From Thermomonas brevis (GTDB lineage Bacteria; Pseudomonadota; Gammaproteobacteria; Xanthomonadales; Xanthomonadaceae), in NCBI RefSeq assembly GCF_014395425.1, contig NZ_CP060711.1, positions 1,550,001 through 1,614,000 on the forward strand: 64,000 bases of DNA. The letters are read 5' to 3'. The notes under the pieces were generated by a model, which was not told the DNA's origin, made no database searches, and was given only the letters and a program-made list of their open reading frames with translations. A program made the translations under genes and the position numbers. Shown here in pieces: positions 56,547 to 64,000 of this stretch (positions within the stretch are counted from its first letter, which is position 1; each line of letters begins with the position of its first letter).

Positions 56547-56565
56547 TAAAATGAGAATCATTCTT
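56547..56565. promoter_or_regulatory. Fur box before the siderophore receptor
   Basis: TAAAATGAGAATCATTCTT matches 14 of 19 positions of GATAATGATAATCATTATC when aligned by eye. It lies 87 bases before the receptor start. Iron repression is expected. Confidence 0.75.
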
Positions 56566-56651
56566 AAATTGGCTGGTAGCGGGCCATGCCCGCGGCCCGG
56601 TGTCGACCGATAGGCGGCGGCAGGGGCGCCGGCCGCTTTCGAGCCGTCGCC

Positions 56652-58745
56652 ATGAACGCCGTTTCCCGCCGCACCCTCAGCCTTGCCATCCTCGCCGCGC
56701 TGGCCGTTCCCGGCCTGGCGCTGGCCCAGTCCGCCTCCGGCGACGCCACCACCCTCGACACCGTCGTGGTGCAGGCGCCGATTCCGAAGGACACCGGCAC
56801 CGCGACCAAGACCGACACCCCGCTCGTCGAAGTGCCGCAGTCGATCTCGATCGTCACCGCGCGCGACCTGCAGGATCGCGGCCTGCACGCCGTCGACGAG
56901 GCCATGTGGTACGTCGCCGGCGCCCAGGGCGGCGTCTACGGCATGGATACCCGCAGCGAGTGGCTGCTGGTGCGCGGCTTCCAGCCGGCGCGCTACCTCG
57001 ACGGCCTGGCCCTGCCGATCGGCACCTGGAGCGGCCAGACCCGCATCGAGCCCTACGGCATGGAGCGCATCGAGGTGCTGAAGGGGCCGGCCTCGGTCAA
57101 CTACGGCGCGATGCCGCCGGGCGGCCTGGTCAACTACGTCACCAAGCGTCCGGACGCGGACATGCCGAAGGAAGTCGAGCTGCAGGTCGGCAGCGACGCC
57201 ATGAAGCAGGTCGCCTTCGACGTCGGCGGCGCGGTCAACGAAAGCGGCACCCTGCTGTACCGGCTGACCGGCCTGGCGCGCAACAGCGACAACTTCGTCG
57301 ACTACATCCGCGACGACCGCTACTACTTCGCCCCGGCGCTGACCTGGAAGCCGGACGAGGCCAACGAACTCACCGTGCTGGCGCGCTGGCAGAAGGCCGA
57401 CACCAAGAACGGCGCCGGCTTCCTACCGTCGGTGGGCACGCTGCTGCCGAACCCGAACGGCAGGATTTCGCCGAGCCTGTACACCGGCGAGCCGAACACC
57501 AACGACTACGTCAAGACCGTCGCCGCGATCGGCTACGACTTCCGCCACGATTTCGGCGGCGGCACGGTGTTCCAGCAGAACGTGCGCTTCGAGGATTCGA
57601 AAGTCGATCCGACGGTGATGGTGGTGCCGTGGGGCTACCTCGGCGACAACCGCACGCTGTACCGCTACACGTGGTCGATCAAGGAGGACGCCAAGACCTT
57701 CGGCATCGACAACAACCTGCAGTGGCGCTTCGCTTCCGGCGCGGCCGAACACACGGTGCTGGCGGGGCTGGACTACCGCCGCCTGGAAAGCGACTACAGC
57801 TATGGCTTCGGCTTCGACGCGACCGGCCTGGACGCGTTCGACCCCGTCTACGGCACGATGCCGAACGCGGTGCCGACCTTCACCGGCAACACGCTGCAGA
57901 AGACCGGCCAGCTCGGCCTTTACCTGCAGGACCAGATCAGGATCGGCCAGTGGCTGCTGACCGTCGGCGGGCGCCAGGACTGGGTCGGCACCGACACCAA
58001 CGGCCAGCACCAGAGCGACGACAAGTTCTCCGGCCGCGTCGGCCTGACCTATCTGTTCGACAACGGCTTCGCGCCCTACGCGAGCTGGAGCCAGTCGTTC
58101 GAAGTCGTCAGCGGCACCGAGGCGCCGCAGCGCGGCGGCAAGGCGTTCGATCCGACCACCGGCGAGCAGGTCGAACTCGGCCTGAAGTACCAGCCGGCCG
58201 GCGGCGACGTGCTGCTCACCCTGGCCGCCTACGAGATCAAGCAGAACAACGTCGCGGTGATCGACCCGGACTACGTGTCGTACACGATCCAGCAGGGCCA
58301 GTACCGCTCGCGCGGCGCCGAGCTGGAAGGACGCTGGAACATCGGGCGCAGCCTCAGCGTGCACGGCGCGTACGCCTACATCGACTCGGAAGTCACGAAG
58401 ACCACCGACCCGGCGATGCTGGGCAAGCGGATCCCGCTGCAGCCCCGCCATTCCGCTTCGCTCGGCGGCGACTACACCGTCGCCGGCGGCGCGCTGTCCG
58501 GGCTGGGCTTCGGCGCGGGCGTGCGCTACGTCGGCACCCATTTCGGCGACGCGGCCAACGCCTGGGAGGCGCCCTCGCACACGCTGTTCGACGCGTCCGC
58601 GCATTACGACTTCGGCGCCTGGCGCTTCCAGCTGAACGTGCAGAACCTGACCGACAAGGAATACGTCGGCACCTGCAATTCGGGCGACTGGTGCTACTAC
58701 GGCTATCCGCGCACCGTCACCGCCACCGTGCGTTACGCCTGGTAA
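56652..58745 (+). CDS. TonB-dependent siderophore receptor
   Basis: The protein has 697 residues from ATG 56652. The signal peptide is about 26 residues (cut near ALAQS). Plug: LDTVVVQAPIPKDTGTATKT, VEVPQSISIVTARDLQDRGL, VRGFQPARYLDGLALPIGTW, then MERIEVLKGPASVNYGAMPP and GGLVNYVTKRP. The barrel ends TVTATVRYAW. VPQSISIVT and RIEVLKGPAS(V)xYG are the siderophore-receptor signature of the FhuA/FpvA type. The Fur box upstream agrees. It heads a cassette with the DUF3325-like, DUF3649-like and PepSY genes. The siderophore is unknown, and no synthesis genes are present. Confidence 0.93.
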   Translation: MNAVSRRTLSLAILAALAVPGLALAQSASGDATTLDTVVVQAPIPKDTGTATKTDTPLVEVPQSISIVTARDLQDRGLHAVDEAMWYVAGAQGGVYGMDTRSEWLLVRGFQPARYLDGLALPIGTWSGQTRIEPYGMERIEVLKGPASVNYGAMPPGGLVNYVTKRPDADMPKEVELQVGSDAMKQVAFDVGGAVNESGTLLYRLTGLARNSDNFVDYIRDDRYYFAPALTWKPDEANELTVLARWQKADTKNGAGFLPSVGTLLPNPNGRISPSLYTGEPNTNDYVKTVAAIGYDFRHDFGGGTVFQQNVRFEDSKVDPTVMVVPWGYLGDNRTLYRYTWSIKEDAKTFGIDNNLQWRFASGAAEHTVLAGLDYRRLESDYSYGFGFDATGLDAFDPVYGTMPNAVPTFTGNTLQKTGQLGLYLQDQIRIGQWLLTVGGRQDWVGTDTNGQHQSDDKFSGRVGLTYLFDNGFAPYASWSQSFEVVSGTEAPQRGGKAFDPTTGEQVELGLKYQPAGGDVLLTLAAYEIKQNNVAVIDPDYVSYTIQQGQYRSRGAELEGRWNIGRSLSVHGAYAYIDSEVTKTTDPAMLGKRIPLQPRHSASLGGDYTVAGGALSGLGFGAGVRYVGTHFGDAANAWEAPSHTLFDASAHYDFGAWRFQLNVQNLTDKEYVGTCNSGDWCYYGYPRTVTATVRYAW

Positions 58746-58872
58746 CGCCACGGCGCCGCATGGACGTCGTGCGGGCCGCTCGCCGCGGTGCCGGTGATGG
58801 GCATTACCCTGGCCCGCACGTTCCCGTGGCGCAGCAAACGATGAAGACGACCAAGTGCAGGGCGACGATGCG

Positions 58873-59154
58873 ATGGCGTGGATGAGCATGGCGGCCGCGC
58901 TCGCGGCCTGGGCGTCGGCGGCGGGCCTGTACGCCGGCTCGCGCCATTGCCGCTGGCCAAGCTGGCGGCGCATCGGGCGGGTGGGCACGTGGCTCGGGCT
59001 GCTGCTGGCGGTGGTCGCGCTGGCGCTGTGGATGCGCGCGCTGGGCGCGGGCGCCGGGCTTTGCGCGATGCTCGGCTCGTGGATGCTCGCCTTGATGGCA
59101 TTGCCGTACATGGCGGGCATGCGCGTCGGCGGCAACGCGGGGAGCGACGCCTGA
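58873..59154 (+). CDS. Small membrane protein, DUF3325-like
   Basis: The protein has 93 residues from ATG 58873; a GTG at 58855 would add six residues. Three hydrophobic segments: AWMSMAAALAAWASAAGLYA, TWLGLLLAVVALALWMRALG and AMLGSWMLALMALPYMAGM. Length and position after a siderophore receptor fit DUF3325, a family of small membrane proteins in FpvG/H/J/K-like iron-release operons. The next gene's ATG overlaps its stop (TGATG). No residue-level function can be named. Confidence 0.65.
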   Translation: MAWMSMAAALAAWASAAGLYAGSRHCRWPSWRRIGRVGTWLGLLLAVVALALWMRALGAGAGLCAMLGSWMLALMALPYMAGMRVGGNAGSDA

Positions 59155-59417
59155 TGTGGGCGCGCGCCACCGCCGGCATCGTGCCCGGCTTCTTCCTGTC
59201 CGCGGCCATCGTGGGCCTGGCCAGCTGGCTGCTGCCCGGGCCCTGGCAGTCCACGCTGGTGCTGGGCGGGCTGGCGTTCTTCCCGGTCTGGGTGGGCGTG
59301 TTCTGCCTCGGCTTCCTGTTCCGCAGCGGCGCGCGCGCCTGGCTGGCCTACAGCCTGCTGGCGGCCGCGGGACTGGCGGGGCTGGCGCTGCTGCGCCATC
59401 TCCAGTGGGTGCAGTAG
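59154..59417 (+). CDS. Small membrane protein, DUF3649/iron-uptake-like
   Basis: The protein has 87 residues from ATG 59154, coupled to the previous stop (TGATG). Three hydrophobic segments: GIVPGFFLSAAIVGLASWLL, VLGGLAFFPVWVGVFCLGFL and LAYSLLAAAGLAGLALLRHL. The pattern fits DUF3649-type proteins, which accompany PepSY reductases in siderophore-iron release operons. It precedes the PepSY gene by ten bases. The family call rests on layout and hydrophobicity more than on motifs. Confidence 0.62.
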   Translation: MWARATAGIVPGFFLSAAIVGLASWLLPGPWQSTLVLGGLAFFPVWVGVFCLGFLFRSGARAWLAYSLLAAAGLAGLALLRHLQWVQ

Positions 59418-59427
59418 GAGCCTTCCG

Positions 59428-61008
59428 GTGAAACTGAAATCCTCCACCCTGCGCACCTTCACCGCGCTGCATACCTGGGTCGGCCTGGTCGCGGGATTCG
59501 CGCTGTTCGTCGCCTTCTACGCCGGCGCGATCACCGTCTTCCACCACGACCTGATGGTCTGGCAGTCGCCGCATGCAGTGGAGCAGCCGGTCGGCACCCT
59601 GGAGGATGCGCAATACCTGCTCGACGAGACGCTCAAGCGCCATCCCGAGGCACGCAACTGGGTCGGCATGCTGTTCCCGGGCGAGGAATCCGCGCAGCCG
59701 CTCGCGTACTGGCCCGACGCGCAGGGCCGCTGGCACTACGCCACGCCCGACGATCTGCAGGGCGGCGCCGAACCGCCCTCGGCCGCGCTGTCCGAACTGG
59801 TCAACGCGCTGCATTTCTCGCTGGGCCTGCCGGTGGCGGGCCTCTACCTGATGGGCATCGTCAGCCTGCTGTACGGCGTGGCGCTGGTGTCGGGCGTCGT
59901 GATCCACCTGCCCAAGCTCGTCGAGGACCTGTTCGCGCTGCGACCGGGCCGCAACCTCAAGCGCTTCTGGCAGGACGCGCACAACGTCATCGGCGTGCTC
60001 AGCCTGCCGATGCACGTGATGTTCGCCGCCACCGGCGCGCTGCTCTGCCTGGCGACGGTGGTGGCGCTCGCGCTCAATCCGCTGATCTACGGCGGCAAGC
60101 TGGCGGAGGCGATGCCCGCCGCGCTGGACACCGCGCCGCAGATGGCGGCGGCGGGCACGCCGGCGTCGCCGGGCGGCCTGGCGATGTGGCGCGCACGCGC
60201 GCAGGAAGAAGCCCGCAAGCGGGGACTGGACGCCTTCGAGCCCACCTACCTGAAGCTGACCCATGCCGGCGACGCGAACGCGCTGGTCGAGATCACCGGC
60301 GAAGTCCCGCGCACGCTGGGCTCGCTGGGCGCCGTGGCCCTGAACGCGAACACCGGGGAAGTCGTCGCCAGCCAGCTGCCCGGCCATCGCGACATCAACC
60401 ATGCCACCCTGTCGATCGCCTACCGGCTGCACTTCGGCGAATACGGCAACGCATGGGTGCGGTGGCTCTATTTCCTGCTCGGCATCGGCGGCGCCTTCCT
60501 GTTCTTTTCCGGCAACCTGCTGTGGATCGAATCGCGCCGCAAGCGGCGGCAACCCGAGCAGGGCAAGCCGCAGGTGTGGATGGCGAAGGCGACCGTCGGC
60601 TTCTGCATCGGCGCGTGCGTGGCGATCTCGACGGCCTTCGTCGCCGCGCAGGTACTGGAATCGCACGGCGCGGCCTGGGGAATGGACACGGCCACCGGCC
60701 TCAACGTCGCCTGTTTCGGCAGCTGGGCCGCCTGCCTGGCATGGGCGGCGGTGCGTCCGCCGATCCGCGCCGCGATCGAACTGCTTTGGGCCGCCGCGAT
60801 CGTCACCGCCCTCGTGCCGCTCGCCCACGGCGCCATGACCGGCGCTTGGCTGTGGCGCAGCGCCGCAGCGGGCCACACCGCCTTGTTCGCCATCGACGCC
60901 GGCGCGCTGGCGATGGCGGCGGGCTTCGCATGGCTGGCCTGGCTGACCGGCAGGCGCTCGCGCACGGGCGAACGCAACAGTGTGTGGGCATTGCCTGCCG
61001 GCATCTGA
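59428..61008 (+). CDS. PepSY-associated membrane protein (iron-siderophore reductase-like)
   Basis: The protein has 526 residues from GTG 59428, preceded by AGGAG. LHTWVGLVAGFALFVAFYAG, then AITVFHHDL, begins the PepSY_TM fold. ALHFSLGLPVAGLYLMGIVS, HLPKLVEDLFALRPGRNLKR followed by FWQDAHNVIGVLSLPMHVMF, and YRLHFGEYGNAWVRWLYFLL carry the conserved histidines that could bind haem. Two or three further helices lie at the C-terminus. Related FpvG/PiuB proteins reduce ferric siderophores in the periplasm to release iron. It completes the Fur-boxed cassette. Below it the composition changes. Confidence 0.87.
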   Translation: MKLKSSTLRTFTALHTWVGLVAGFALFVAFYAGAITVFHHDLMVWQSPHAVEQPVGTLEDAQYLLDETLKRHPEARNWVGMLFPGEESAQPLAYWPDAQGRWHYATPDDLQGGAEPPSAALSELVNALHFSLGLPVAGLYLMGIVSLLYGVALVSGVVIHLPKLVEDLFALRPGRNLKRFWQDAHNVIGVLSLPMHVMFAATGALLCLATVVALALNPLIYGGKLAEAMPAALDTAPQMAAAGTPASPGGLAMWRARAQEEARKRGLDAFEPTYLKLTHAGDANALVEITGEVPRTLGSLGAVALNANTGEVVASQLPGHRDINHATLSIAYRLHFGEYGNAWVRWLYFLLGIGGAFLFFSGNLLWIESRRKRRQPEQGKPQVWMAKATVGFCIGACVAISTAFVAAQVLESHGAAWGMDTATGLNVACFGSWAACLAWAAVRPPIRAAIELLWAAAIVTALVPLAHGAMTGAWLWRSAAAGHTALFAIDAGALAMAAGFAWLAWLTGRRSRTGERNSVWALPAGI

Positions 61009-61398
61009 TCCTCGGATGGAACGTTCGAATCAGGTACGAAAAGCGGGATAGGTTCCTGTCCGCTTCATCAGGGAAGCGATGGCGGCTTCCGACCCTGAGC
61101 GGACATTGACTCATGCATCTGCTCTGGTGATCTCAACAAGTGGCTGGTTCAATCAGTGCATGCTGATTCGATTTTCCGCCGCGGGTAGTGAGGGTAGGAC
61201 TGGCTGCGCAAGGCGCAGACCGTGAGACGGAGGGCGGCTACGATCCCGCTGCTTGAGCTTGCCGATATCGGGTATTGTCCCAGTTGCCAAATGGGCAGCT
61301 GGGTCGAGCTAGCGCGCCTGCGGCTCTGATCGAGTCTAGGTTCACTTAGAATCAAGCAGCGCGCCATACACCGATCCAATCACGAGCGGGGGGCTCAT
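61009..61398. other. Gene-free boundary between core and accessory DNA
   Basis: No convincing gene is seen in these 390 bases. GC content looks lower than on the left, and the sequence resembles no flanking gene. A minus-strand reading frame at 61149-61379 (76 residues) has no recognisable domain and poor composition, so I do not call it. No tRNA, attachment duplication, integrase or terminator was spotted. The stretch probably holds the promoter of the ABC-3C operon. GAGCGGGGGG lies just before the GTG start at 61399. Confidence 0.5.
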
Positions 61399-62496
61399 GT
61401 GATTTCGGAGTCCGATCTAGAGGAAATCCAACCGAAGACGCCTAGCCATGTGTCGTCTCCTTCACATGTTCAGAGCGGGGTTCCCGTCCCCAAAGCGATT
61501 CGGATCAGGCATTTCAGCCCTGACGAGTGGGAGGAGTTCATCGAAGAATGGGCGAGCGCGCTTAACTCTCTCTACGCAAAAGTGCGGCGCTTCGGTGGTG
61601 CCGGTGATCTTGGCGTGGATATCGCCGGGTTCTGCACCGACCAGGGTTTTCTTGGTGACTGGGACAGCTTCCAGTGCAAAAGGTATGACCATCCATTGCG
61701 CCCCGGGGACATTTGGGTAGAAATCGGCAAGATCATCTACTACTCGCACCTTGTTGAATATAGCCCTCCGCGGCGACACTATTTCGTATGCTCGCAGGGT
61801 GTCGGCACCAGCTTGGAGAAACTGCTGAATACGCCGGGCACGCTGAAAGAAAAGATGCTTGAGAATTGGGACAAGCATTGTCTCAATGGCATCACGTCCA
61901 CCTCTCCAGTCGCACTCACTGGTGCGCTGAGGGATTACTTTGATGCCTTCGACTTCTCGATTTTCTCTTCAAGATCACTTGTCGAAATCATCGAAGAACA
62001 CAGCAAGACCGGATTCCATACGGTCCGTTTTGGTGGTGGGCTTCCGCAGCGCCCGAATCCAGACTTGCCGCCGGATACGCCGACCGAGAACGAAAGCCGC
62101 TACATCCGGCAGATTCTCGATGCTTACGGCGATCATCTTGGAACCAGCCTGGCCGATGCCGCTGCCTTGGATTCCCATGATTCCCTCAAGCGGGACTATC
62201 TGCGGCAACGCGAGCGCTTCTACCATGCCGAGTCGTTGAAGAACTTCGCAAGGGACACTGTTCCGGAGGGAACCTTCGGCGCACTTCAGGATGAGATCTA
62301 TCACGGTGTTGTTGACGTCTGTGAAAATTCTCACGCCAATGGCTTCGAGCGGATGAAAGCCACCATCACACAGGCCGCGACTGTTGCTGCGACTTCGAAT
62401 CCGCTGGTGTCGACGATGAAGACGCAGGATCGACAAGGGATATGCCATCAGTTGGCAAACGAGGACCGTCTGAACTGGGTGCCGGAGAATGACTAG
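61399..62496 (+). CDS. ABC-3C system protein with Mrr-like nuclease domain and C-terminal ABC-3C domain
   Basis: The protein has 365 residues from GTG 61399 (G6 run upstream). Residues 33-140 resemble an Mrr-like PD-(D/E)xK nuclease: HFSPDEWEEFIEEW supplies the helix-1 Glu, GGAGDLGVDIAGF the Asp (70/74) and DSFQCKRYDHPL the Gln-x-Lys (92-94). The C-terminal half (about 245-360) has RDYLRQRERFYHAESLKNFA, DTVPEGTFGALQDEIYHGVV and DRQGICHQLANEDRLNWV, which matches the conserved C-terminal domain of ABC-three-component systems. So it is probably the effector that cuts nucleic acid once the ATPase partner is triggered. The next gene starts inside its last eight bases. Family recognition is from motifs, without a search. 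Confidence 0.8.
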   Translation: MISESDLEEIQPKTPSHVSSPSHVQSGVPVPKAIRIRHFSPDEWEEFIEEWASALNSLYAKVRRFGGAGDLGVDIAGFCTDQGFLGDWDSFQCKRYDHPLRPGDIWVEIGKIIYYSHLVEYSPPRRHYFVCSQGVGTSLEKLLNTPGTLKEKMLENWDKHCLNGITSTSPVALTGALRDYFDAFDFSIFSSRSLVEIIEEHSKTGFHTVRFGGGLPQRPNPDLPPDTPTENESRYIRQILDAYGDHLGTSLADAAALDSHDSLKRDYLRQRERFYHAESLKNFARDTVPEGTFGALQDEIYHGVVDVCENSHANGFERMKATITQAATVAATSNPLVSTMKTQDRQGICHQLANEDRLNWVPEND

Positions 62497-62980
62497 GGCG
62501 TCCCTTCCTAACCCGTTCAACAGCTCCCTGGAAACGGGAGTGCGCTCGCTTACGATCCTGGTCGTTGCGTTCCCTGCGGCGTTCGACCTGCAACGATTGG
62601 TGGAGATGGACTACCTCGTGGTCCACTCGGGAGATGCCGATGGTCCTGAGAGCCTTCATGCGCCTCTGCCATTGCGTGCCGGAGAGCTTCTTGTGAGACG
62701 AGGCCTGATTGAAAAGGGATTGATCTTGATGATGAGTCGGGGTCTGGTGAAGCGCATGCCGTCCCAGGACGGATTCCGCTTCGTAGCCGAGGAAACGGCC
62801 GCGCCGTTCATTTCGTCACTCGCCGCCGATTACTCTTGCCGACTCAGGGAGCGCGCCGAGTGGGCGGTCGGGCGTTTCCAGGGTGTGTCCACGGAAGAGA
62901 TTCGCCGCATAACCCATCGCCTATTCGAACGATGGTCGAGCGAGTTCCAGCTGGTGCAGTCGAGCGGAGGCAGCCAGTGA
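62489..62980 (+). CDS. ABC-3C middle component
   Basis: The protein has 163 residues. ATG 62489 overlaps the preceding stop by eight bases. PNPFNSSLETGVRSLTILVV, FDLQRLVEMDYLVVHSGDAD and GPESLHAPLPLRAGELLVRR, then GLIEKGLILMMSRGLVKR, fit the winged-helix-like middle component of ABC-three-component systems (type 2 by resemblance). It has no catalytic residues that I see. It is thought to bridge effector and ATPase. Its last bases (GTGA) overlap the ATPase start, so all three genes are translated together. Confidence 0.8.
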   Translation: MTRASLPNPFNSSLETGVRSLTILVVAFPAAFDLQRLVEMDYLVVHSGDADGPESLHAPLPLRAGELLVRRGLIEKGLILMMSRGLVKRMPSQDGFRFVAEETAAPFISSLAADYSCRLRERAEWAVGRFQGVSTEEIRRITHRLFERWSSEFQLVQSSGGSQ

Positions 62981-64000
62981 GTGACGGCTACCTCCAGCTT
63001 CGCAGGATCGTGTTCAAGGGCCCGAAGGGAGACTCGAATCTCGACTTTATTTCGGGCGTAAACGTGGTCTGCGGTGCATCCGATACGGGTAAATCGTTCC
63101 TCGCCGAGTCGATCGATTACATGCTTGGCGGTTCAGAGCTTCGTGAAATTCCGGAACGCGTGCCGTATGGGGAGGTTGAGCTTGACCTATGCGTCAGCAC
63201 GGGGAGCACTGGCGTCTACGGAGAGCCGCATCCGGAGGCAATTTCACCCTGGTCGACCTCGACCAGCCCGACCATGCCGTGACTGTCCTCAAGCAGATCC
63301 ATGCTCATGACAAGACCGACAACCTGTCCGGCTTCCTGCTTGAGAAGATCGGCTTGCTGGGAAAGCGGGTCCTGAAGAGCAGTGCGAAGGCCACGACCCG
63401 AAGCCTCAGCTTTCGTGATCTCGCGCGACTCGTGATCGTCCAGGAAGGCGAGATCCAGCAACGGGGATCTCCGTTCTGGAGCGGCCAGTTCACGACCAAG
63501 ACCGCCGAGCTGGCGACAGTCAAGCTGTTGCTTACCGGAATCGATGATTCCGCGGTCGTGCCTGCCGCCGATGCCGGTCCGGATAGTGCAAAGCAGATCG
63601 CGCTCATCGACGAGCTTCTGGCCGATCTGGCCAGTGAGATCGAGGATGCAGGAGAGGATCGTGATGAGCTCGTCGCCCAGCTCGGTCGGCTCGAGGTCTC
63701 GATTTCGGGTCAGCGCCAATCGCTGGATCTTGCGCAGCGCCAGCTCAATGAGCTGCTAGCACAGCGACGGAAGGTGCTTGAAGAACGAAGCAGCATGCAG
63801 GACCGCTTGAGCGAAATCGGCGAACTCCTCGCCCGGTTCGACTTGCTCCGTGATCATTACAACGTCGATATCGATAGGTTGAAGGCGATCCGCGAGAGCG
63901 GATCTCTTTTCTCGCATGTCGAGGCTATACCGTGCCCGGTTTGCGGAGCGAAGCCAGAGGCGCAGCACATCGACGCGACATGCGAGGGTGATATTGACGC
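62977..64000 (+). CDS. RecN/SMC-like ATPase of the ABC-3C system, frameshifted and cut by the window edge
   Basis: GTG 62977 overlaps the middle-component stop. Residues 1-76 hold LRRIVFKGPKGDSNLDFISG and the Walker A GASDTGKS (33-40), then FLAESIDYMLGGSELREIPE. The frame stops at 63282. From 63204 another frame stays open to the window end and continues the protein: EHWRLRRAASGGNFTLVDLD, VIVQEGEIQQRGSPFWSGQF, a long coiled coil (about 63590-63850) and the zinc-hook-like PCPVCGAKPEAQH (about 63937). One extra G in the run 63201-63204 would join the two parts. So the gene is a RecN/Rad50-like ATPase, broken by a real or sequencing one-base loss. Walker B and signature motifs lie beyond the window. 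Confidence 0.78.

Noticed and set aside
61019..61045. GTTCGAATC reminiscent of a tRNA T-arm
   Set aside because: No matching acceptor, D or anticodon arms surround it.
61149..61379. Minus-strand 76-residue frame in the boundary region
   Set aside because: No signal, domain or ribosome-binding site; composition is unlike a protein.

Overview
The window is a high-GC chromosomal segment that reads as Xanthomonadaceae/Lysobacteraceae (a Lysobacter, Luteimonas, Thermomonas or Pseudoxanthomonas type of genome). Supporting signs are Xanthomonas/Caulobacter-type TonB receptors, a XanB2-type chorismatase, a cupin-like gene beside a TonB receptor, a TorF-glnK-amtB cluster, S9 and DUF885 peptidases, an sX13-like small RNA beside polA, and dispersed GTCATTCCCGC...GCGGGAATGAC palindromic repeats. 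rsmG-parA-parB, polA and rpmB-rpmG suggest the segment is not far from the replication origin (inference). I saw no tRNA, rRNA, CRISPR array or insertion sequence.

Layout. 1-12 kb: an exported protein, two entericidin-like lipoproteins, a DUF421 protein, the sX13-like RNA, polA, an ABC exporter, a DUF2782-like lipoprotein with a phospholipase D-type enzyme, uvrD and a YqhA-like membrane protein. 12-23 kb: a sugar-polymer utilisation locus made of a FucP-like transporter, a cupin-like gene, a large TonB receptor, a LacI-type regulator, a GH3 beta-glucosidase and a GH16 beta-glucanase. Three near-identical palindromes (TGACA-R-CG-Y-TGTCA) lie in front of the transporter, the receptor and the GH3 gene, so the regulator probably controls all three. 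The inferred flow is extracellular cleavage by GH16, oligosaccharide uptake through the TonB receptor, periplasmic hydrolysis by GH3, and sugar import by the MFS carrier.

23-36 kb: mostly metabolism and repair. It holds a glutathione transferase, a dipeptidyl peptidase IV-cupin pair, xanB2, hemB-GNAT-aroE, a TonB-like periplasmic protein, a gamma carbonic anhydrase, an aldehyde dehydrogenase, DUF72-nei, a GIY-YIG-like protein and xthA. 37-46 kb: rsmG-parA-parB, a GT2 glycosyltransferase with a lipid A synthase N-domain protein, a DUF885 peptidase, a CPBP protease, rpmB-rpmG, a META/DUF4377 lipoprotein and uppP. 46-51 kb: nitrogen assimilation, with glnA behind a sigma-54 promoter and an NtrC-like site, then a TorF-like porin, glnK and amtB. 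51-61 kb: a GGDEF/EAL protein, an AmiD-like amidase, a second large TonB receptor, and an iron-uptake cassette (Fur box, siderophore receptor, DUF3325-like and DUF3649-like proteins, PepSY reductase).

61-64 kb: base composition drops and the gene content changes to an accessory module cut by the window edge. Three overlapping genes encode an Mrr-like nuclease fused to an ABC-3C C-terminal domain, an ABC-3C middle component and a RecN/SMC-like ATPase. This is a predicted three-component conflict (defence) system. As given, its ATPase gene carries a one-base frameshift in a G run. This is the most interesting part of the window.
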